A stretch of 64,000 nucleotides of DNA from Salinibacter pepae (GTDB taxonomy: Bacteria > Bacteroidota > Rhodothermia > Rhodothermales > Salinibacteraceae). Below the pieces are notes generated by a model, which was given only the letters and a program-made list of their open reading frames with translations, had not been told where the DNA came from and searched no databases. Shown piece after piece: positions 51,782 through 62,159 of this stretch; the stretch's first letter is position 1; every line of letters begins with the position of its first letter. Where the stretch lies: positions 3,252,501 through 3,316,500 of the forward strand of contig NZ_CAMTTE010000001.1 in assembly GCF_947077775.1 (NCBI RefSeq), given 5' to 3'. The position numbers and the translations under genes are program-made.

Positions 51782-52126
51782 CTACACGTCCCACGTCAGG
51801 ATGTCTTCCTCGGACTTCTCCTCGTCCTCCCACTCCTCGGCGTCGTCCAGGGGGCCGGTCTTCTCGGTCACGTTGTAGCCCAGCTCGCGCCACTGGTTGG
51901 ACAGGTACTCGTTCCACTGGATGTAGTGTTCGTACTCCTCCGGCAGCTGGTCGTCCGGATAGATGGCCTCCACGGGACACACCGGCACGCACGCGTTGCA
52001 GTCGATGCACTCGTCCGGCTGAATGGCGAGGAAATTGGGGCCCTCGTAAAAGCAGTCGACCGGGCAGACTTCCACGCAGTCGGTGTACTTGCAGTTGATG
52101 CAGGGCTCGGTGACGACGTAAGGCAT
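51782..52126 (-). CDS. fdxA: Seven-iron ferredoxin (FdxA type)
   Basis: 114 residues. The N-terminal cluster is nearly identical to FdxA: Cys9, Cys12 (CINCKYTDC), Cys17, Cys21, Cys25 in [15 protein letters not shown]. The second cluster is [12 protein letters not shown]. This arrangement binds one [3Fe-4S] and one [4Fe-4S]. The C-terminus is a long acidic extension, including [12 protein letters not shown], in keeping with halophilic proteins. Electron carrier in the cytoplasm; partner unknown. Confidence 0.93.
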   Translation of the reverse strand: MPYVVTEPCINCKYTDCVEVCPVDCFYEGPNFLAIQPDECIDCNACVPVCPVEAIYPDDQLPEEYEHYIQWNEYLSNQWRELGYNVTEKTGPLDDAEEWEDEEKSEEDILTWDV

Positions 52127-52332
52127 ACAGAAGGGAAAGGCCAGTAAGAGCGCGCGGATACAGCGGACGCCAAATTGCTACAGTGTGGTAGATCAGTTGG
52201 GGAGAGCGGTTCCGAGTGCGCCCGCCCGGGCCGGACGTTTCCGCAGACGTCACGGCCCCGTTGAGTCTTGTCCGTGTCGGCCGCCATTCGTCCCGTGCCC
52301 GGCGGGACGGGTCCTCGTTGGTTGCGATTGAG

Positions 52333-54897
52333 CTATTCCTGATCGAAGAGGTCCTGATCGGCGGCTGGGGAGGAGCGGTCGAAGTGGTCGTACGCCCGCT
52401 GGAGGGCGACGCGCCCCTGCGGCGTGCGCTCCATGAAGCCCTCCTGGATGAGATAGGGCTCGTAGACCTCTTCGAGCGTGCCGGACTCTTCGCCGACGGA
52501 CACGGCCAGGTTCTTGAGGCCGGTGGGCCCGCCGTCGAAGTTGTCGATGAGGGTGAGGAGGATGCGTGTGTCCATGTCGTCGAGGCCCTCCTCGTCCACA
52601 TCGAGGGCATTGAGGGCACGGTCGGCGATGGCCTTCGTAATCTCGCCGTCGCCCTCCACCTCCGCAAAGTCGCGGGTGCGGCGCAGCAGGCGGTTGGCGA
52701 CGCGAGGGGTCCCGCGGCTGCGACGCGCAATCTCGTAGGCCCCGTCGGGGGTGGTCTCCACGTCGAGAATGCGGGCGGACCGTTGCGTGATCTCCTGGAG
52801 GAGGTCTGCGGTGTAGTAGTCGTAGCGGAAGTCGATCCCGAAGCGGGCCCGGAGGGGGGCGGTCAGGAGGCCCTTGCGCGTCGTCGCGCCCACCATCGTA
52901 AACGGGGGCAGGTCGATCTGTACCGTGCGGGCGTTCGGGCCCTGGTCGATGACGATGTCGATGCGGTAGTCCTCCATCGCCGAGTACAGGTACTCCTCCA
53001 CGACGGAGCTCAACCGGTGGATCTCGTCGATGAACAGGAGGTCCCCCTCCTCCAGGTTCGTGAGCACACCCGCGATGTCGGCCGGCTTTTCGAGGACCGG
53101 GCCGCTGGAGGTGCGGATGCGGGCGCCCATCTCATTGGCGATGATGTGCGCGAGGGTTGTATTGTGGTTGTAGAAGCCGTTGGCGACGAACGAGTGCGTG
53201 CCGGGAACGACGAAATCGTACGTCTCGGCTTCCGATTCCTCCACCTCAGCTACAGGATCCCAAAATACATCAGGGCGCGTCAGGGCCTGAAGGGTCTCAT
53301 ACTCCGGTTCATCTTGAACGGTGTCTGGCAGCAGTGAGAGGCGCCGCTGGATCTTCTGCCGCGTCGGGGTTCGGTCCTTTTGTTTGACATGCTCGAAGGC
53401 CCGATGAACAGATCGCGAGTGGGGCGTGGTCTTCTCCAAGAGGGCGTGCATGAGATCGTTTGCGTGTGGCACGAGCTCGCTCCGCGACCACCCGCGGCTC
53501 CTCTCCGATAGTTCGTCGACCCGGTCCTGCTTGCGCTTCAGGCGGAACCCGACAGTATCGTAGAATTGGAGCGCATCCCGACTTCCAATGAACAACTGCC
53601 AGAAGGGGGTGCCGGCCCGCATCTTCTCGGATCGGTACGCGACAATGCCAAGGTTGGCCAGGAGAAGCTGGATCTGTCGACTAAGCGCCTCCGAACGTGT
53701 CCCCCACTCGACGCCGTCCGACCGAGCGTGTCCATCGGCGTCGAAGAGGCCCTGTAGAAATCCGATCACAACCTCGCGGGGGCTTCGGAGGACCCCAGAG
53801 GGAACTTCCTTTTCGTGGGCTCCTGCTCCTTCGAGGCCGAGGGACCGCAGCGCTTTTCCTTTATTCTGGCTGAGCCGGACGCGAGCCGAGCGGTTCTCGT
53901 ACGTTTCTACGCGGGGTGTTTGCTGAAAATGGGTTTGAATAATGTCCTGCAACGTCCTCTGGAGCGCCGTTTCGTCGCAGGTGATGACAATGCCCGAAGA
54001 CGCGTCGCCGCCCTCGAAATGCCCGTCCCCGGTGATTACGCCCATCAGGTAGGCGAGGTCGGTGTCTAAAACGAGTGGCTGCTCCCGTGACTGCCCGGGG
54101 GCGGTGACGAATGACTCGGGGTGATCCGTCGTGCTGATGGTCCGCCCATCGGTAAATGGGAGATCCAATCGGTGAGCCGTGTTTTCCGCCGCACACGAGT
54201 CCGTGATGCCTCGCAGGTCGCAGTACGCAGACCGCAGTTCAACGACAGCTGGAGAGCGCCCCAAAGCCTCAGAAAGTTCAGTGTGAATGTGCTTGACGAA
54301 TCGCTCCGTCCGGCGGCGACGGTCACACGAGGCATCGGGAATCCAGGTCGTTTCTTGCCGCTTAGATCCCCACATCTCCATCCCGGACCCGATGGCGACG
54401 TGATCCTCAGTGGTGAGGTCATCAAGTTTCTTCCACTCGGGGCCGTCCGAGGATGCGACGAGAACGGGGTGATGGAGCGTTCCTTCAAGAACGAATCCGG
54501 AGCGTGTTTCCACCCGTCGCGTGGGAGTGTGGCCGCTCGAATACACATGAGAAGTCGATTCGGGACCCTCCAGGCCGTAAACGGTCGTCTCCTGAGGCTG
54601 AGTCGTGTCGGGCGAAAGATCGTCCGGGAGCACGTCGTCGAAGCGAAGGAGCCCCTCATCGGTAAAGACAAGACTATCGTGCGTGATGCACTTCCCGAGG
54701 CCCGGCGGCCCCGAGAGCAGCACGTGATCGAGCGTTTCGCCCCGCTGGAGCGCCGCTTTCATAAATACGCTCAGGTTCTCCTTAATCTTCTCCTGGCCGG
54801 CAAACTCATCGAGGGACTGTGGGCGCAGGAGCTTTTCGACGTCGTTGTCCGAGCGGTCGGCCTCGGCCTTAAGGGCGTCGGAGCGCGATGTGCTCAT
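52333..54897 (-). CDS. ruvB: Holliday junction helicase RuvB, interrupted by an intein
   Basis: 854 codons: a RuvB of 344 residues split after Lys69. The N-extein ends at the Walker A loop GPPGLGK; the C-extein resumes at [12 protein letters not shown] and includes Walker [11 protein letters not shown], the arginine-finger region [19 protein letters not shown] and the C-terminal RuvB domain ([14 protein letters not shown]). The extein length and sequence are normal. RuvB is the ATP motor that drives Holliday junction branch migration with RuvA. The intein must be spliced out to rebuild the ATP site. ruvA and ruvC are not adjacent. Confidence 0.97.
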   Translation of the reverse strand: MSTSRSDALKAEADRSDNDVEKLLRPQSLDEFAGQEKIKENLSVFMKAALQRGETLDHVLLSGPPGLGKCITHDSLVFTDEGLLRFDDVLPDDLSPDTTQPQETTVYGLEGPESTSHVYSSGHTPTRRVETRSGFVLEGTLHHPVLVASSDGPEWKKLDDLTTEDHVAIGSGMEMWGSKRQETTWIPDASCDRRRRTERFVKHIHTELSEALGRSPAVVELRSAYCDLRGITDSCAAENTAHRLDLPFTDGRTISTTDHPESFVTAPGQSREQPLVLDTDLAYLMGVITGDGHFEGGDASSGIVITCDETALQRTLQDIIQTHFQQTPRVETYENRSARVRLSQNKGKALRSLGLEGAGAHEKEVPSGVLRSPREVVIGFLQGLFDADGHARSDGVEWGTRSEALSRQIQLLLANLGIVAYRSEKMRAGTPFWQLFIGSRDALQFYDTVGFRLKRKQDRVDELSERSRGWSRSELVPHANDLMHALLEKTTPHSRSVHRAFEHVKQKDRTPTRQKIQRRLSLLPDTVQDEPEYETLQALTRPDVFWDPVAEVEESEAETYDFVVPGTHSFVANGFYNHNTTLAHIIANEMGARIRTSSGPVLEKPADIAGVLTNLEEGDLLFIDEIHRLSSVVEEYLYSAMEDYRIDIVIDQGPNARTVQIDLPPFTMVGATTRKGLLTAPLRARFGIDFRYDYYTADLLQEITQRSARILDVETTPDGAYEIARRSRGTPRVANRLLRRTRDFAEVEGDGEITKAIADRALNALDVDEEGLDDMDTRILLTLIDNFDGGPTGLKNLAVSVGEESGTLEEVYEPYLIQEGFMERTPQGRVALQRAYDHFDRSSPAADQDLFDQE
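53161..54690 (-). mobile_element. Intein in RuvB with LAGLIDADG homing endonuclease
   Basis: A 510-residue intein (residues 70-579). It begins at Cys1 in [15 protein letters not shown] (block A), with block B TLHHPVL. It ends in [18 protein letters not shown] (blocks F and G, terminal Asn), and the first C-extein residue is Thr. Two LAGLIDADG-type endonuclease motifs lie in the middle: [12 protein letters not shown] and [11 protein letters not shown]. The insertion point is GK/TT in the P-loop. By eye the intein DNA has lower GC than the surrounding extein, suggesting later acquisition. Confidence 0.94.
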
Positions 54898-55204
54898 GGG
54901 CGGAAAGGGGGAGACAAGGGAGTGAAGAAGAGGGACCTACCGGACGGCTGTTGGGAGGAGAGGGTTTCATGTGTGCCCATTGTGTCCGAGGGCGTCTGGG
55001 CGAAGAAGGGACGAGGGGGAACGCCCGTCGCAAACTTCTGCCGGTCGTCTCAGTAGAAAGAGTCCGAACAATCGGAATGAATTTTGCTACGACGTATAGC
55101 CGAAAGCGAAAGGAGGCGCCCTGCGCCCGCGCACCCTCCAGCCCGCGCACCCTCCAGACGGCACTTCACGTTCGTCACACCAGGCCGGCCTCGCCCACAG
55201 ACGT
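54898..55204. other. Divergent intergenic region between ruvB and rpoN
   Basis: About 307 bases. No gene and no clear structure seen; it must hold the promoters of both divergent genes. Confidence 0.45.
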
Positions 55205-56719
55205 ATGAGCAGCAACGTCCTCGAGCTCAAGCAAGAGCAAGACCTTCAGCAGAAGCTCTCGCCGCAGCAGATTCAGTACATCAAGCTGCTGCAACTGGAT
55301 ACCTTTGACCTGGAGCGGCGCATCGAAGAGGAGCTTGAAGAGAATCCCCTGCTCGAGGAGGGGCTCGGCGAAGAGGAGCAGCGGGAGGAGGACGAGATCG
55401 ACGCCACGGCCGAAGAGATGGAAAACGAACTGGAGACGGAAGACGACGAGGAGAACTTTGACGTGGAGGACCTCCTCAACAATACCGACGACATGTACGG
55501 CTACAACGCCAGCCCGGGCTATCAGGGCGACGACGAAGACCGCGATCGCCCGATGCCGGCGGATCAGTCGCTGCCCGAGCAGCTCCAGGGACAGATCTCG
55601 TTCCTGAACCTCGACGAGACCGACGAGATCATCGCCGATCAGATTATCGGGTCGATCGATGAAGACGGATACCTGAAGCGAGAAATCAACTCGATCCTGG
55701 ACGACATTCTGTTCAACCACGGCATCGAGATTGAGGAGGAGGACGTGCAGAAGGTGCTGCGGCAGGTGCAGTCGCTTGAACCGGCCGGCATCGCCGCCCG
55801 GGACCTGCAAGAGTGCCTGCTTTTGCAGCTCCGGCGCATGCCCGACGACGTGGACGGGCGCGACACGGCCATCGCCATGCTGGAGGACGAGTACGAGGCG
55901 TTCACGAAGAAGCACTTCGACAAGCTTCAGACGCGGCTCGACGTCGACGAGCGGGGGCTCAAGACGGCCTTTGACCTCATTCGACAGCGCCTCGACCCGA
56001 AGCCGGGCGAGGGCGAGTTCTCGGAAGAGACCAACTACATCACGCCCGATTTCTCGGTGCGGTACGTGGACGGGGAGTTCGTGATCACCCTCAACGGCCG
56101 CAATGCCCCGGACCTGCACGTCTCGCGCCACTACCGCAAGATGCTCGAAAAGCTAAAGGCGCAGAAGAAGTCGGACGACGTGGACGAGGTCGACGAGGAG
56201 ACCGAGGAATTCCTCAAGGACAAGTTCAGCTCGGCGCAGTGGTTTATCGACTCCATCAACCAGCGGCGCCACACGATGTATCTGGTGATGGACGCCATCG
56301 TGCAGCTGCAGGAGGACTTCTTCCGGTACGGGGAGGGGCACCTGAAGCCGATGATCCTGAAGGACATCGCCGAGATCATCGACATGGACATCTCCACGGT
56401 CAGCCGCGTGGTGAACGGCAAGTACGTGCAGACCGAGTGGGGCGTCTACGAGCTCAAGTACTTCTTCTCGGAAGGGCTGGAGACCGTCGACGGGGAGGAG
56501 GTCTCCAACAAGGAAGTGAAGGCCGAGCTCCAGCGGATCGTAGACGCCGAGGACAAGACCGATCCGATGTCCGACCAGAACCTGGCCGACGCCCTCGAAG
56601 AGAAGGGCTTCAAGATTGCCCGTCGCACGGTGTCGAAGTACCGGAAACAACTGGGCATCCCCGTCGCACGCCTGCGCCGGGAGATCGTCCTCAGCGAGGA
56701 GGCGTCCTCGGAGGGCTGA
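55205..56719 (+). CDS. rpoN: RNA polymerase sigma-54 factor
   Basis: 504 residues. The N-terminal region I is glutamine-rich (LKQEQDLQQKLSPQQIQYIKLL) ending in ENPLLEEG. A very acidic region II follows (about 53-110). The core-binding region includes DIAEIIDMDISTVSRVVNGKY (helix-turn-helix), and the RpoN box is ARRTVSKYRK at 472-481. It directs transcription from -24/-12 promoters with an enhancer-binding activator; none is encoded nearby. Divergent from ruvB. Confidence 0.96.
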   Translation: MSSNVLELKQEQDLQQKLSPQQIQYIKLLQLDTFDLERRIEEELEENPLLEEGLGEEEQREEDEIDATAEEMENELETEDDEENFDVEDLLNNTDDMYGYNASPGYQGDDEDRDRPMPADQSLPEQLQGQISFLNLDETDEIIADQIIGSIDEDGYLKREINSILDDILFNHGIEIEEEDVQKVLRQVQSLEPAGIAARDLQECLLLQLRRMPDDVDGRDTAIAMLEDEYEAFTKKHFDKLQTRLDVDERGLKTAFDLIRQRLDPKPGEGEFSEETNYITPDFSVRYVDGEFVITLNGRNAPDLHVSRHYRKMLEKLKAQKKSDDVDEVDEETEEFLKDKFSSAQWFIDSINQRRHTMYLVMDAIVQLQEDFFRYGEGHLKPMILKDIAEIIDMDISTVSRVVNGKYVQTEWGVYELKYFFSEGLETVDGEEVSNKEVKAELQRIVDAEDKTDPMSDQNLADALEEKGFKIARRTVSKYRKQLGIPVARLRREIVLSEEASSEG

Positions 56720-56761
56720 TTCGGGGCCGCAGCCCCTGTGAGGGGCGGGCTGTTCATCCCC

Positions 56762-57562
56762 CTAGCGGCCGTAGGAGAGCGAGACCGTGAGGCCGGCGAC
56801 CGCCGCGAACCGGCCGTCCTGAACGAGCGGATCGAGACCCGTGCCCACCAAAAGCCCAGGCTGCACGCGGGCCCCATCGAGCATGACCGACACGACGGCG
56901 CGGTGGGTGGTCCGGTCCGGGCTTGAGCTGGAGAGGCGGGGCCGTCCCGCCACGCTCAGCCCCGTCATGAACCGCTCGCCGTTCCACCAGAGCTGGGCGC
57001 TGTAGGGAAGCCGCCAGCGGTTCTCCGTCCCGTCCGCGCCGGTGCGCTCGGCCGAGGCGTACGTAAGTCCGGAGCGGAGGCGGAGGGAGGCGCGTCGCCC
57101 GAGGGGAAGACGGCCGTTGAGAAGGACGGAGGGCGCGACGGATTCGTCGCGGAACGCCGCGGTGCGCCCCATGTCTGCGCGCTGCCCCGCCTGCAGGGCC
57201 TCGTTGGTGGGGGTGGCCGGAATGCGGAGGCCGAGCTCAAGCAGGATTGGCAGAGAGGAACTACTCAGACCGAACCCTACGTACGGGTTGCCCACGGCCG
57301 TGGAGGCGGCGGCATCGGTGGCGTAGCGGGCCACCGGCAGCTCGGCCGCCAGCTCCACGTTGTCGTTCAGAGAGCGGGTGGCCGTGAGGAACGCGGCGCC
57401 CGACGCCACCGACGCGTCGTCGGCTGGGAGGTCCGGAACGATCGCCTCCAGGGCGATCTGGTTGGGCTGATAGGGGCGAGACCAGATGGTCTGGCCCTGG
57501 GCCGGGACGGCGAGTACACTCATCCCGGCGATTGCGGTCAGAAGAACGAAAAGGTCGCGCAT
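56762..57562 (-). CDS. Exported outer-membrane beta-barrel-like protein
   Basis: 266 residues. Signal peptide MRDLFVLLTAIAGMSVLAVPAQG, then strand-rich mature protein with many alternating polar/hydrophobic stretches (NVELAAELPVARY, VGFGLSSSSLPILLELGLRI, LRLRSGLTYASAER, AVVSVMLDGARVQPGLLVG) and a final aromatic strand (LTVSLSYGR). Likely an outer-membrane barrel; no named family. Convergent with rpoN. Confidence 0.62.
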   Translation of the reverse strand: MRDLFVLLTAIAGMSVLAVPAQGQTIWSRPYQPNQIALEAIVPDLPADDASVASGAAFLTATRSLNDNVELAAELPVARYATDAAASTAVGNPYVGFGLSSSSLPILLELGLRIPATPTNEALQAGQRADMGRTAAFRDESVAPSVLLNGRLPLGRRASLRLRSGLTYASAERTGADGTENRWRLPYSAQLWWNGERFMTGLSVAGRPRLSSSSPDRTTHRAVVSVMLDGARVQPGLLVGTGLDPLVQDGRFAAVAGLTVSLSYGR

Positions 57563-57725
57563 GGGAGCGTCGGCGGCGGTGAGGGAAACGAGAAGAGATG
57601 GAGGATCCTCCTTGAGGTGAGCGTATCTCTCGACGGGCAGACTGCATCTCTCGTTCGCAGTTCCTACATTATCGTGTGGAATTCAACCAACGACTCGGTC
57701 TTTTCGTCGCCCGCGACTGATTGCC

Positions 57726-59240
57726 ATGCTCGATTCCGTTTCCACCTCCTCAATTGCCGCACGCGCGCCCCGTTCGGACCGGCAATCGCAGCTGGACGCC
57801 CTCCGCCGCGCTTTTACCGGGCTCGACACCGAGTACCCGCTGGCCGACGGCACGACGGCCCCGCGCACCTACCTCGACAGTGCCGCATCGACCCTGCGCT
57901 GCAGCGCGGCCGACGACATCGTCCGGCGGGCCCTCCGCCACTACGCCAACACACACTCGACGCTGCACGCCGGGGCCCGCATCATGACCCACCTCTACGA
58001 ACAGGCGCACGAGATTGTGGGGCGCTTCGTGGACGCCCCGGACGACTACACAACGGTCTTCACCGGGAGTGGGGTGACGGGCGGCCTCAACCGCATGGCC
58101 CGCGTGCTGGCCGAGCGGCGGCCCGAGCGTGACCTCGTCATCACCACCCTCATGGAGCACCACGCCAACGACCTGCCCCACCGCAAGCACGTCGGCGAGG
58201 TGGTGCACGTGCCGTTGGAAAACGATCCGGACGGGGAGGCCGGACGCGTGGACCTTTCTGCGTTGCGGGCCGCCATCGACGAGCACGCCGACCGGCTGAA
58301 CTACGTGGCCGTCACGGCGGCGTCGAACGTGACCGGCATCGTCAACCCGGTCCACGAGGTCGCCCGGCACGCCCACGCGGCGGGCGCCCTGTGTGTGGTC
58401 GACGCCGCCCAATCGGCCGCCCACGTGCCGATCAGCGTGCAGGGACCCGACGCGGCCGAGGCGCTCGACGTCGTGTGCATGAGCGGGCACAAACTCTACG
58501 CGCCCGGCAGCCCCGGTGTGATCGTGGCCCGGGAGGCCCTTTTCGAGGGGCTGGAGCCGCAGGTGGTGGGGGGCGGCATCGTGGATCGGGTGGAGACGGA
58601 CCGCTACAAGATTACAGACGCGCTGCCGGAGCGGGAGGAGGCGGGCACGCCCAACCTGCCCGGGGCGCTGCGGCTGGCCGCTACGCTGCAGCTGCTGGGC
58701 CGCATTGGCATGGACCTCGTGGCGGAGGACGAGCGCGAGCTGGCCCAGTACGCGCTGGAGCGCTTCGCGGCGATCGACGGCCTCACGATCTACGGGTCCC
58801 ACCGGCTGGAGGTGGCCGACCGGATCGGGGTCATCGCCTTCAACCTCGCGGACCTGCCGCACGGCCTCGTGGCCGCGGCGCTGAACGACTACTTCGGCGT
58901 CGCCGTGCGCAACGAATGCTTCTGTGCGCAGCCCTTCGTGCGCGACTTGTTGGGCCGAGCGAGCACTCCCGGAGGGGCCGCCGGCGGCGCGGAGTGTGGG
59001 CCCGAGACGCAGCCGGGCATGGTGCGGGCCTCCCTCGGCCTGTACAATACGGAGCAGGACATCGATGCGGCCGTCAAGGCGCTGTCCGACCTTGCCGCCC
59101 GGCCCGACTGGTACCGGGAGCAGTACCGCCCCCGCCTCGACGGCAGTGGCGACTGGGTCCACCGCTCGTTCGAGCACCCGCCCGGGCAGGCGTTCTCGTT
59201 GGAGGAGGAGGTGGACGCGTGGCTTCAGTCGGCCACCTAG
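57726..59240 (+). CDS. Cysteine desulfurase-like aminotransferase class V protein
   Basis: 504 residues. The PLP fold-type I order is seen: YLDSAASTLRC, the FTGSGVTGGLN cofactor loop, TLMEHHAND, VVDAAQSAAHVP (Asp/Gln contacts PLP), and the Schiff-base lysine in MSGHKLYAPGSPG. A reactive-cysteine loop like that of SufS/CsdA occurs at RNECFCAQPFVRDLLG. This suggests a cysteine desulfurase or selenocysteine lyase. Length is about 90 residues above SufS, with a C-terminal extension. No suf genes adjoin, so the role is not settled. Confidence 0.78.
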   Translation: MLDSVSTSSIAARAPRSDRQSQLDALRRAFTGLDTEYPLADGTTAPRTYLDSAASTLRCSAADDIVRRALRHYANTHSTLHAGARIMTHLYEQAHEIVGRFVDAPDDYTTVFTGSGVTGGLNRMARVLAERRPERDLVITTLMEHHANDLPHRKHVGEVVHVPLENDPDGEAGRVDLSALRAAIDEHADRLNYVAVTAASNVTGIVNPVHEVARHAHAAGALCVVDAAQSAAHVPISVQGPDAAEALDVVCMSGHKLYAPGSPGVIVAREALFEGLEPQVVGGGIVDRVETDRYKITDALPEREEAGTPNLPGALRLAATLQLLGRIGMDLVAEDERELAQYALERFAAIDGLTIYGSHRLEVADRIGVIAFNLADLPHGLVAAALNDYFGVAVRNECFCAQPFVRDLLGRASTPGGAAGGAECGPETQPGMVRASLGLYNTEQDIDAAVKALSDLAARPDWYREQYRPRLDGSGDWVHRSFEHPPGQAFSLEEEVDAWLQSAT

Positions 59241-59254
59241 CGCCCCGCCTCACC

Positions 59255-61375
59255 CTACGCTGCAGCCGCAGCGGTCGCCTCGTCGACGACCTTCTCCTGC
59301 ACGTGGCCCGGCATCTGCTCGTAGTGGCTGAACTTCGTATGGTGCAGGCCCCGGCCCTGGGTGAGTGAGCGCAGCGTGGTGGAGTACTGGTGGAGCTCTG
59401 CCTCCGGCACCTCGGCAGTGATTTTTTGGAACGCCCCCTGCGTGTCGATGCCCTGCACGCGTCCCCGCCGCGTGTTGAGGTCGCTGATAATGTCGCCCGT
59501 GTAGTCGTCCGGGGTGGTGATGGTAACCGTGCGGATGGGCTCCAGGAGGACCGGGCCGGCCTTCTGAAAGGCCTGGCGGAAGCACTCGAAGGCGGCGCGC
59601 TTGAAGGCCGCCTCGTTCGAATCGACCGGGTGCATGTCGCCGTCGTGGATGACGATCCGCACGTTTCCGACGGGAAACCCGGCCACCGGCCCCTCCTCCA
59701 TGGTGTTCAGGACGCCCTTCCGGATGGAGGAGAAGAACTTGTTCATGTCGATAACCCCGCCGACGATGGCGTCGACGAAGTGGATCTCGGCGCCCCACTC
59801 GGTTTCGACCGTCTCCTCCCCCCGCACCTCAATCGCGTCCGGCGGGTCGAACGCGCCGTCGAGGGGCTCGACGAGCATCGAGATGTCGGCAAACTCCCCG
59901 GCGCCGCCCGACTGCTTCTTGTGGCGGTGCTCGGCGGCCGCCCGGTTCTGGATCGCCTCGCGGTAGGAGATGCGGGGGGCTACGAACGCGACCTCCACGC
60001 CGGCCTGCCGCTCGAGGCGCGACTTGGCGATCTGGAGGTGCATCTCGCCCACGCCGCTAAGGGTAAGCTGGTTGAGCAGCGCATCGTGGTTGAAGACCAG
60101 CGACGGGTCTTCGTCGGTGATTTGATGGAGGCCCCGGGCGAGCTTGTCCTCCTGCCCCTCCTGCACCGGCCGCACGGCCATCCGGTAGCGGGGGGCGGGA
60201 AACTGGATGGACGGGATGACGACGTCGGACGTCGGGGCCCGGAGGGTATCGTTCGTGGTGGTGTCCTCCAGCTTCACGAGCGCGCCAAGGTCGCCGGCAA
60301 TGAGGCGGGGGACGTTGTTGCGCTCCTCCCCGTTGAGCGCGTAGATCTGACCGACGCGTTCGGTGGCGCCGGTGCGCGCGTTTTCGAGGTCCTGGCCCGA
60401 CTGGAGGGTCCCGTCGAACACGCGGACGTACGAGTATTCACCGACGTGCTCCTGGGCCATCGTGCGGTAGACGAAGGCCACCGGGTCGTCGTCGGGGTCG
60501 GCCGTCAGCTCCTGGCCGCCCTCGGTCTGCAGCAGCCGGCTGGCGGGGGAGGGGCACACCGACCCGATGAAGTCGAGAAGGCGGGAGACGCCGACCTCCT
60601 CCGTCGCGCTCGTGACGAAGACGGGATATAAGTCCCGCTCAATGATGGCCGCCCGGAGCCCGTTCCGCATCTGGTCGTCCGTCAGCTCGCCCTGTTCGAA
60701 GTAAGCCTCCATGAGCCGGTCGTCACTGGCGGCGATGTCCTCGACGAGCGTCTCGTGGAGCGTGCGGGCCTCGTCCTCAAAGGCGCCGTCGATCGGCTGC
60801 ACCTCCGGCTCGGTCTCGCCCTCCGGGTAGTACAGCTGGCGTATGCGCAGCACGTCGATCAGGGTGCGGGTGCCCTCCCCCGCGGGCAATTGGACCACCG
60901 TCGCCCCCGGCCCGAACCGGTCCTCAATCTCGTCGACGATGCTCCGAAAATCGGCGCTCGCCTGGTCGATGTGGTTGAGGACGAACAGGGAGGGGGTCTC
61001 GGTCTGCTCCCCGTAGGACCAGGCCATTTCGGTCCCGACCTCGACGCCCGAGCGGGCGTCCATTACGTAAAGCGCCGTGTCGGCCACCCGGACGGAGGCG
61101 ATCACCTCGCTGGCGAAGTCGGGGTAGCCCGGCGTGTCGAGGATGTTGATCTTCGTGTCGTCCCACGAGGCGTGAAGCAGCGTCGCAAAAATCGACATCT
61201 GCCGCTCCTTTTCGCTCTCGTGGTAGTCGCTCTGGGTCGTGCCGTCGGGCACGGAGCCGACGCGCGAGATGGCGCCGCTGGCGTGGAGCAGGGCCTCGGT
61301 CAGGGCGGTTTTGCCGCTGCCCTGGTGGCCGACCAGGGCAATGTTGCGGATCTGTTGGGCGTCGGAAACGGTCAT
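59255..61375 (-). CDS. Elongation factor G-like GTPase (EF-G paralogue)
   Basis: 706 residues from ATG at 61373-61375. P-loop GHQGSGKT at 16-23; G3 DTPGYPD; G4 reads NHID where translational GTPases have NKxD. Domains II-V follow (QEHVGEYSYVRVFDGTL; LSGVGEMHLQIAKSRLE; domain IV around YREAIQNRAAAEHRHKKQSGG; YEQMPGHVQEKVV at the end). This is the layout of EF-G-like proteins distinct from the canonical FusA, which is usually found in the str operon. Role in translation or ribosome recycling is unknown. Divergent from the DUF411 gene. Confidence 0.85.
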   Translation of the reverse strand: MTVSDAQQIRNIALVGHQGSGKTALTEALLHASGAISRVGSVPDGTTQSDYHESEKERQMSIFATLLHASWDDTKINILDTPGYPDFASEVIASVRVADTALYVMDARSGVEVGTEMAWSYGEQTETPSLFVLNHIDQASADFRSIVDEIEDRFGPGATVVQLPAGEGTRTLIDVLRIRQLYYPEGETEPEVQPIDGAFEDEARTLHETLVEDIAASDDRLMEAYFEQGELTDDQMRNGLRAAIIERDLYPVFVTSATEEVGVSRLLDFIGSVCPSPASRLLQTEGGQELTADPDDDPVAFVYRTMAQEHVGEYSYVRVFDGTLQSGQDLENARTGATERVGQIYALNGEERNNVPRLIAGDLGALVKLEDTTTNDTLRAPTSDVVIPSIQFPAPRYRMAVRPVQEGQEDKLARGLHQITDEDPSLVFNHDALLNQLTLSGVGEMHLQIAKSRLERQAGVEVAFVAPRISYREAIQNRAAAEHRHKKQSGGAGEFADISMLVEPLDGAFDPPDAIEVRGEETVETEWGAEIHFVDAIVGGVIDMNKFFSSIRKGVLNTMEEGPVAGFPVGNVRIVIHDGDMHPVDSNEAAFKRAAFECFRQAFQKAGPVLLEPIRTVTITTPDDYTGDIISDLNTRRGRVQGIDTQGAFQKITAEVPEAELHQYSTTLRSLTQGRGLHHTKFSHYEQMPGHVQEKVVDEATAAAAA

Positions 61376-61664
61376 GGGGACTGGGGGGATTTCCGCAGAA
61401 CGGCTGAGAAGAGACGGCGGGGCAGAAGCGGCTGATCCACATTCGGACTTCCCCGATTCTTTAAGTTCAAAAAAAGAAAAGGCGGAATCAAGATGGGGAC
61501 CGGGGCAGAACGGGGCATCCCCGACTGCCAAACGCATGAACCCAGAAGCATGGCCCTCGGCGGCCGAATGGACGTGAAGAACAACCGGGGCCCATTGCGA
61601 AACACGGGTTTGGGGGTTGGGGTTCTGAAATTGTCCATTCCCCACAGACTGTGCCCTCACCGCC

Positions 61665-62156
61665 ATGGCTTCGTTCGCATCGTATCAGACTCACCTCAAG
61701 GCGTTTGGGATTGGCATCGTCCTCGCCGCGCTGGGCGTGGGGGCCTACCTGCAGTTTGGCCCGTCGGCATCGGCGGGCCTGCCGACAGTGACGGTGTACA
61801 AGAGCCCCTCGTGTCAGTGCTGTTCGGAGTGGGTCGCCCACATGAAGGAGGAGGGCTTCGAGGTCGAGGTGCAGTCGAAACTACGCATGAAGCCTGTGAA
61901 GAAGCAGGTGGGGCTTCCCGCCTCGCTTGCGGCCTGCCACACGTCCGTGGTGGGCAACTATGTGGTCGAGGGGCACGTGCCGGCGCAGGAGGTGAAGCAA
62001 CTGCTCCGGGAGCAGCCGGACGTCCGAGGCCTCAGCGTGCCGGGCATGCCCGTCGGGTCCCCGGGCATGGAGCGGGGGAATCGGGTGGAACCGTACGAGG
62101 TTGTGACGTTCACCCCATCGGGGGAGACCACGGTGTTTGCCCAATACGGACAGTAG
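61665..62156 (+). CDS. DUF411 family metal-binding protein
   Basis: 163 residues. An N-terminal membrane anchor or signal (about 13-30) is followed by the DUF411 signature: VYKSPSCQCCSEWVAHM with Cys50, Cys52, Cys53; LAACHTSVVGNYVVEGHVP; and GLSVPGMPVGSPGMERGN. Members are associated with copper handling and are periplasmic. The next gene starts 4 bp after the stop, so they are translationally coupled. Confidence 0.9.
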   Translation: MASFASYQTHLKAFGIGIVLAALGVGAYLQFGPSASAGLPTVTVYKSPSCQCCSEWVAHMKEEGFEVEVQSKLRMKPVKKQVGLPASLAACHTSVVGNYVVEGHVPAQEVKQLLREQPDVRGLSVPGMPVGSPGMERGNRVEPYEVVTFTPSGETTVFAQYGQ

Positions 62157-62159
62157 GCC

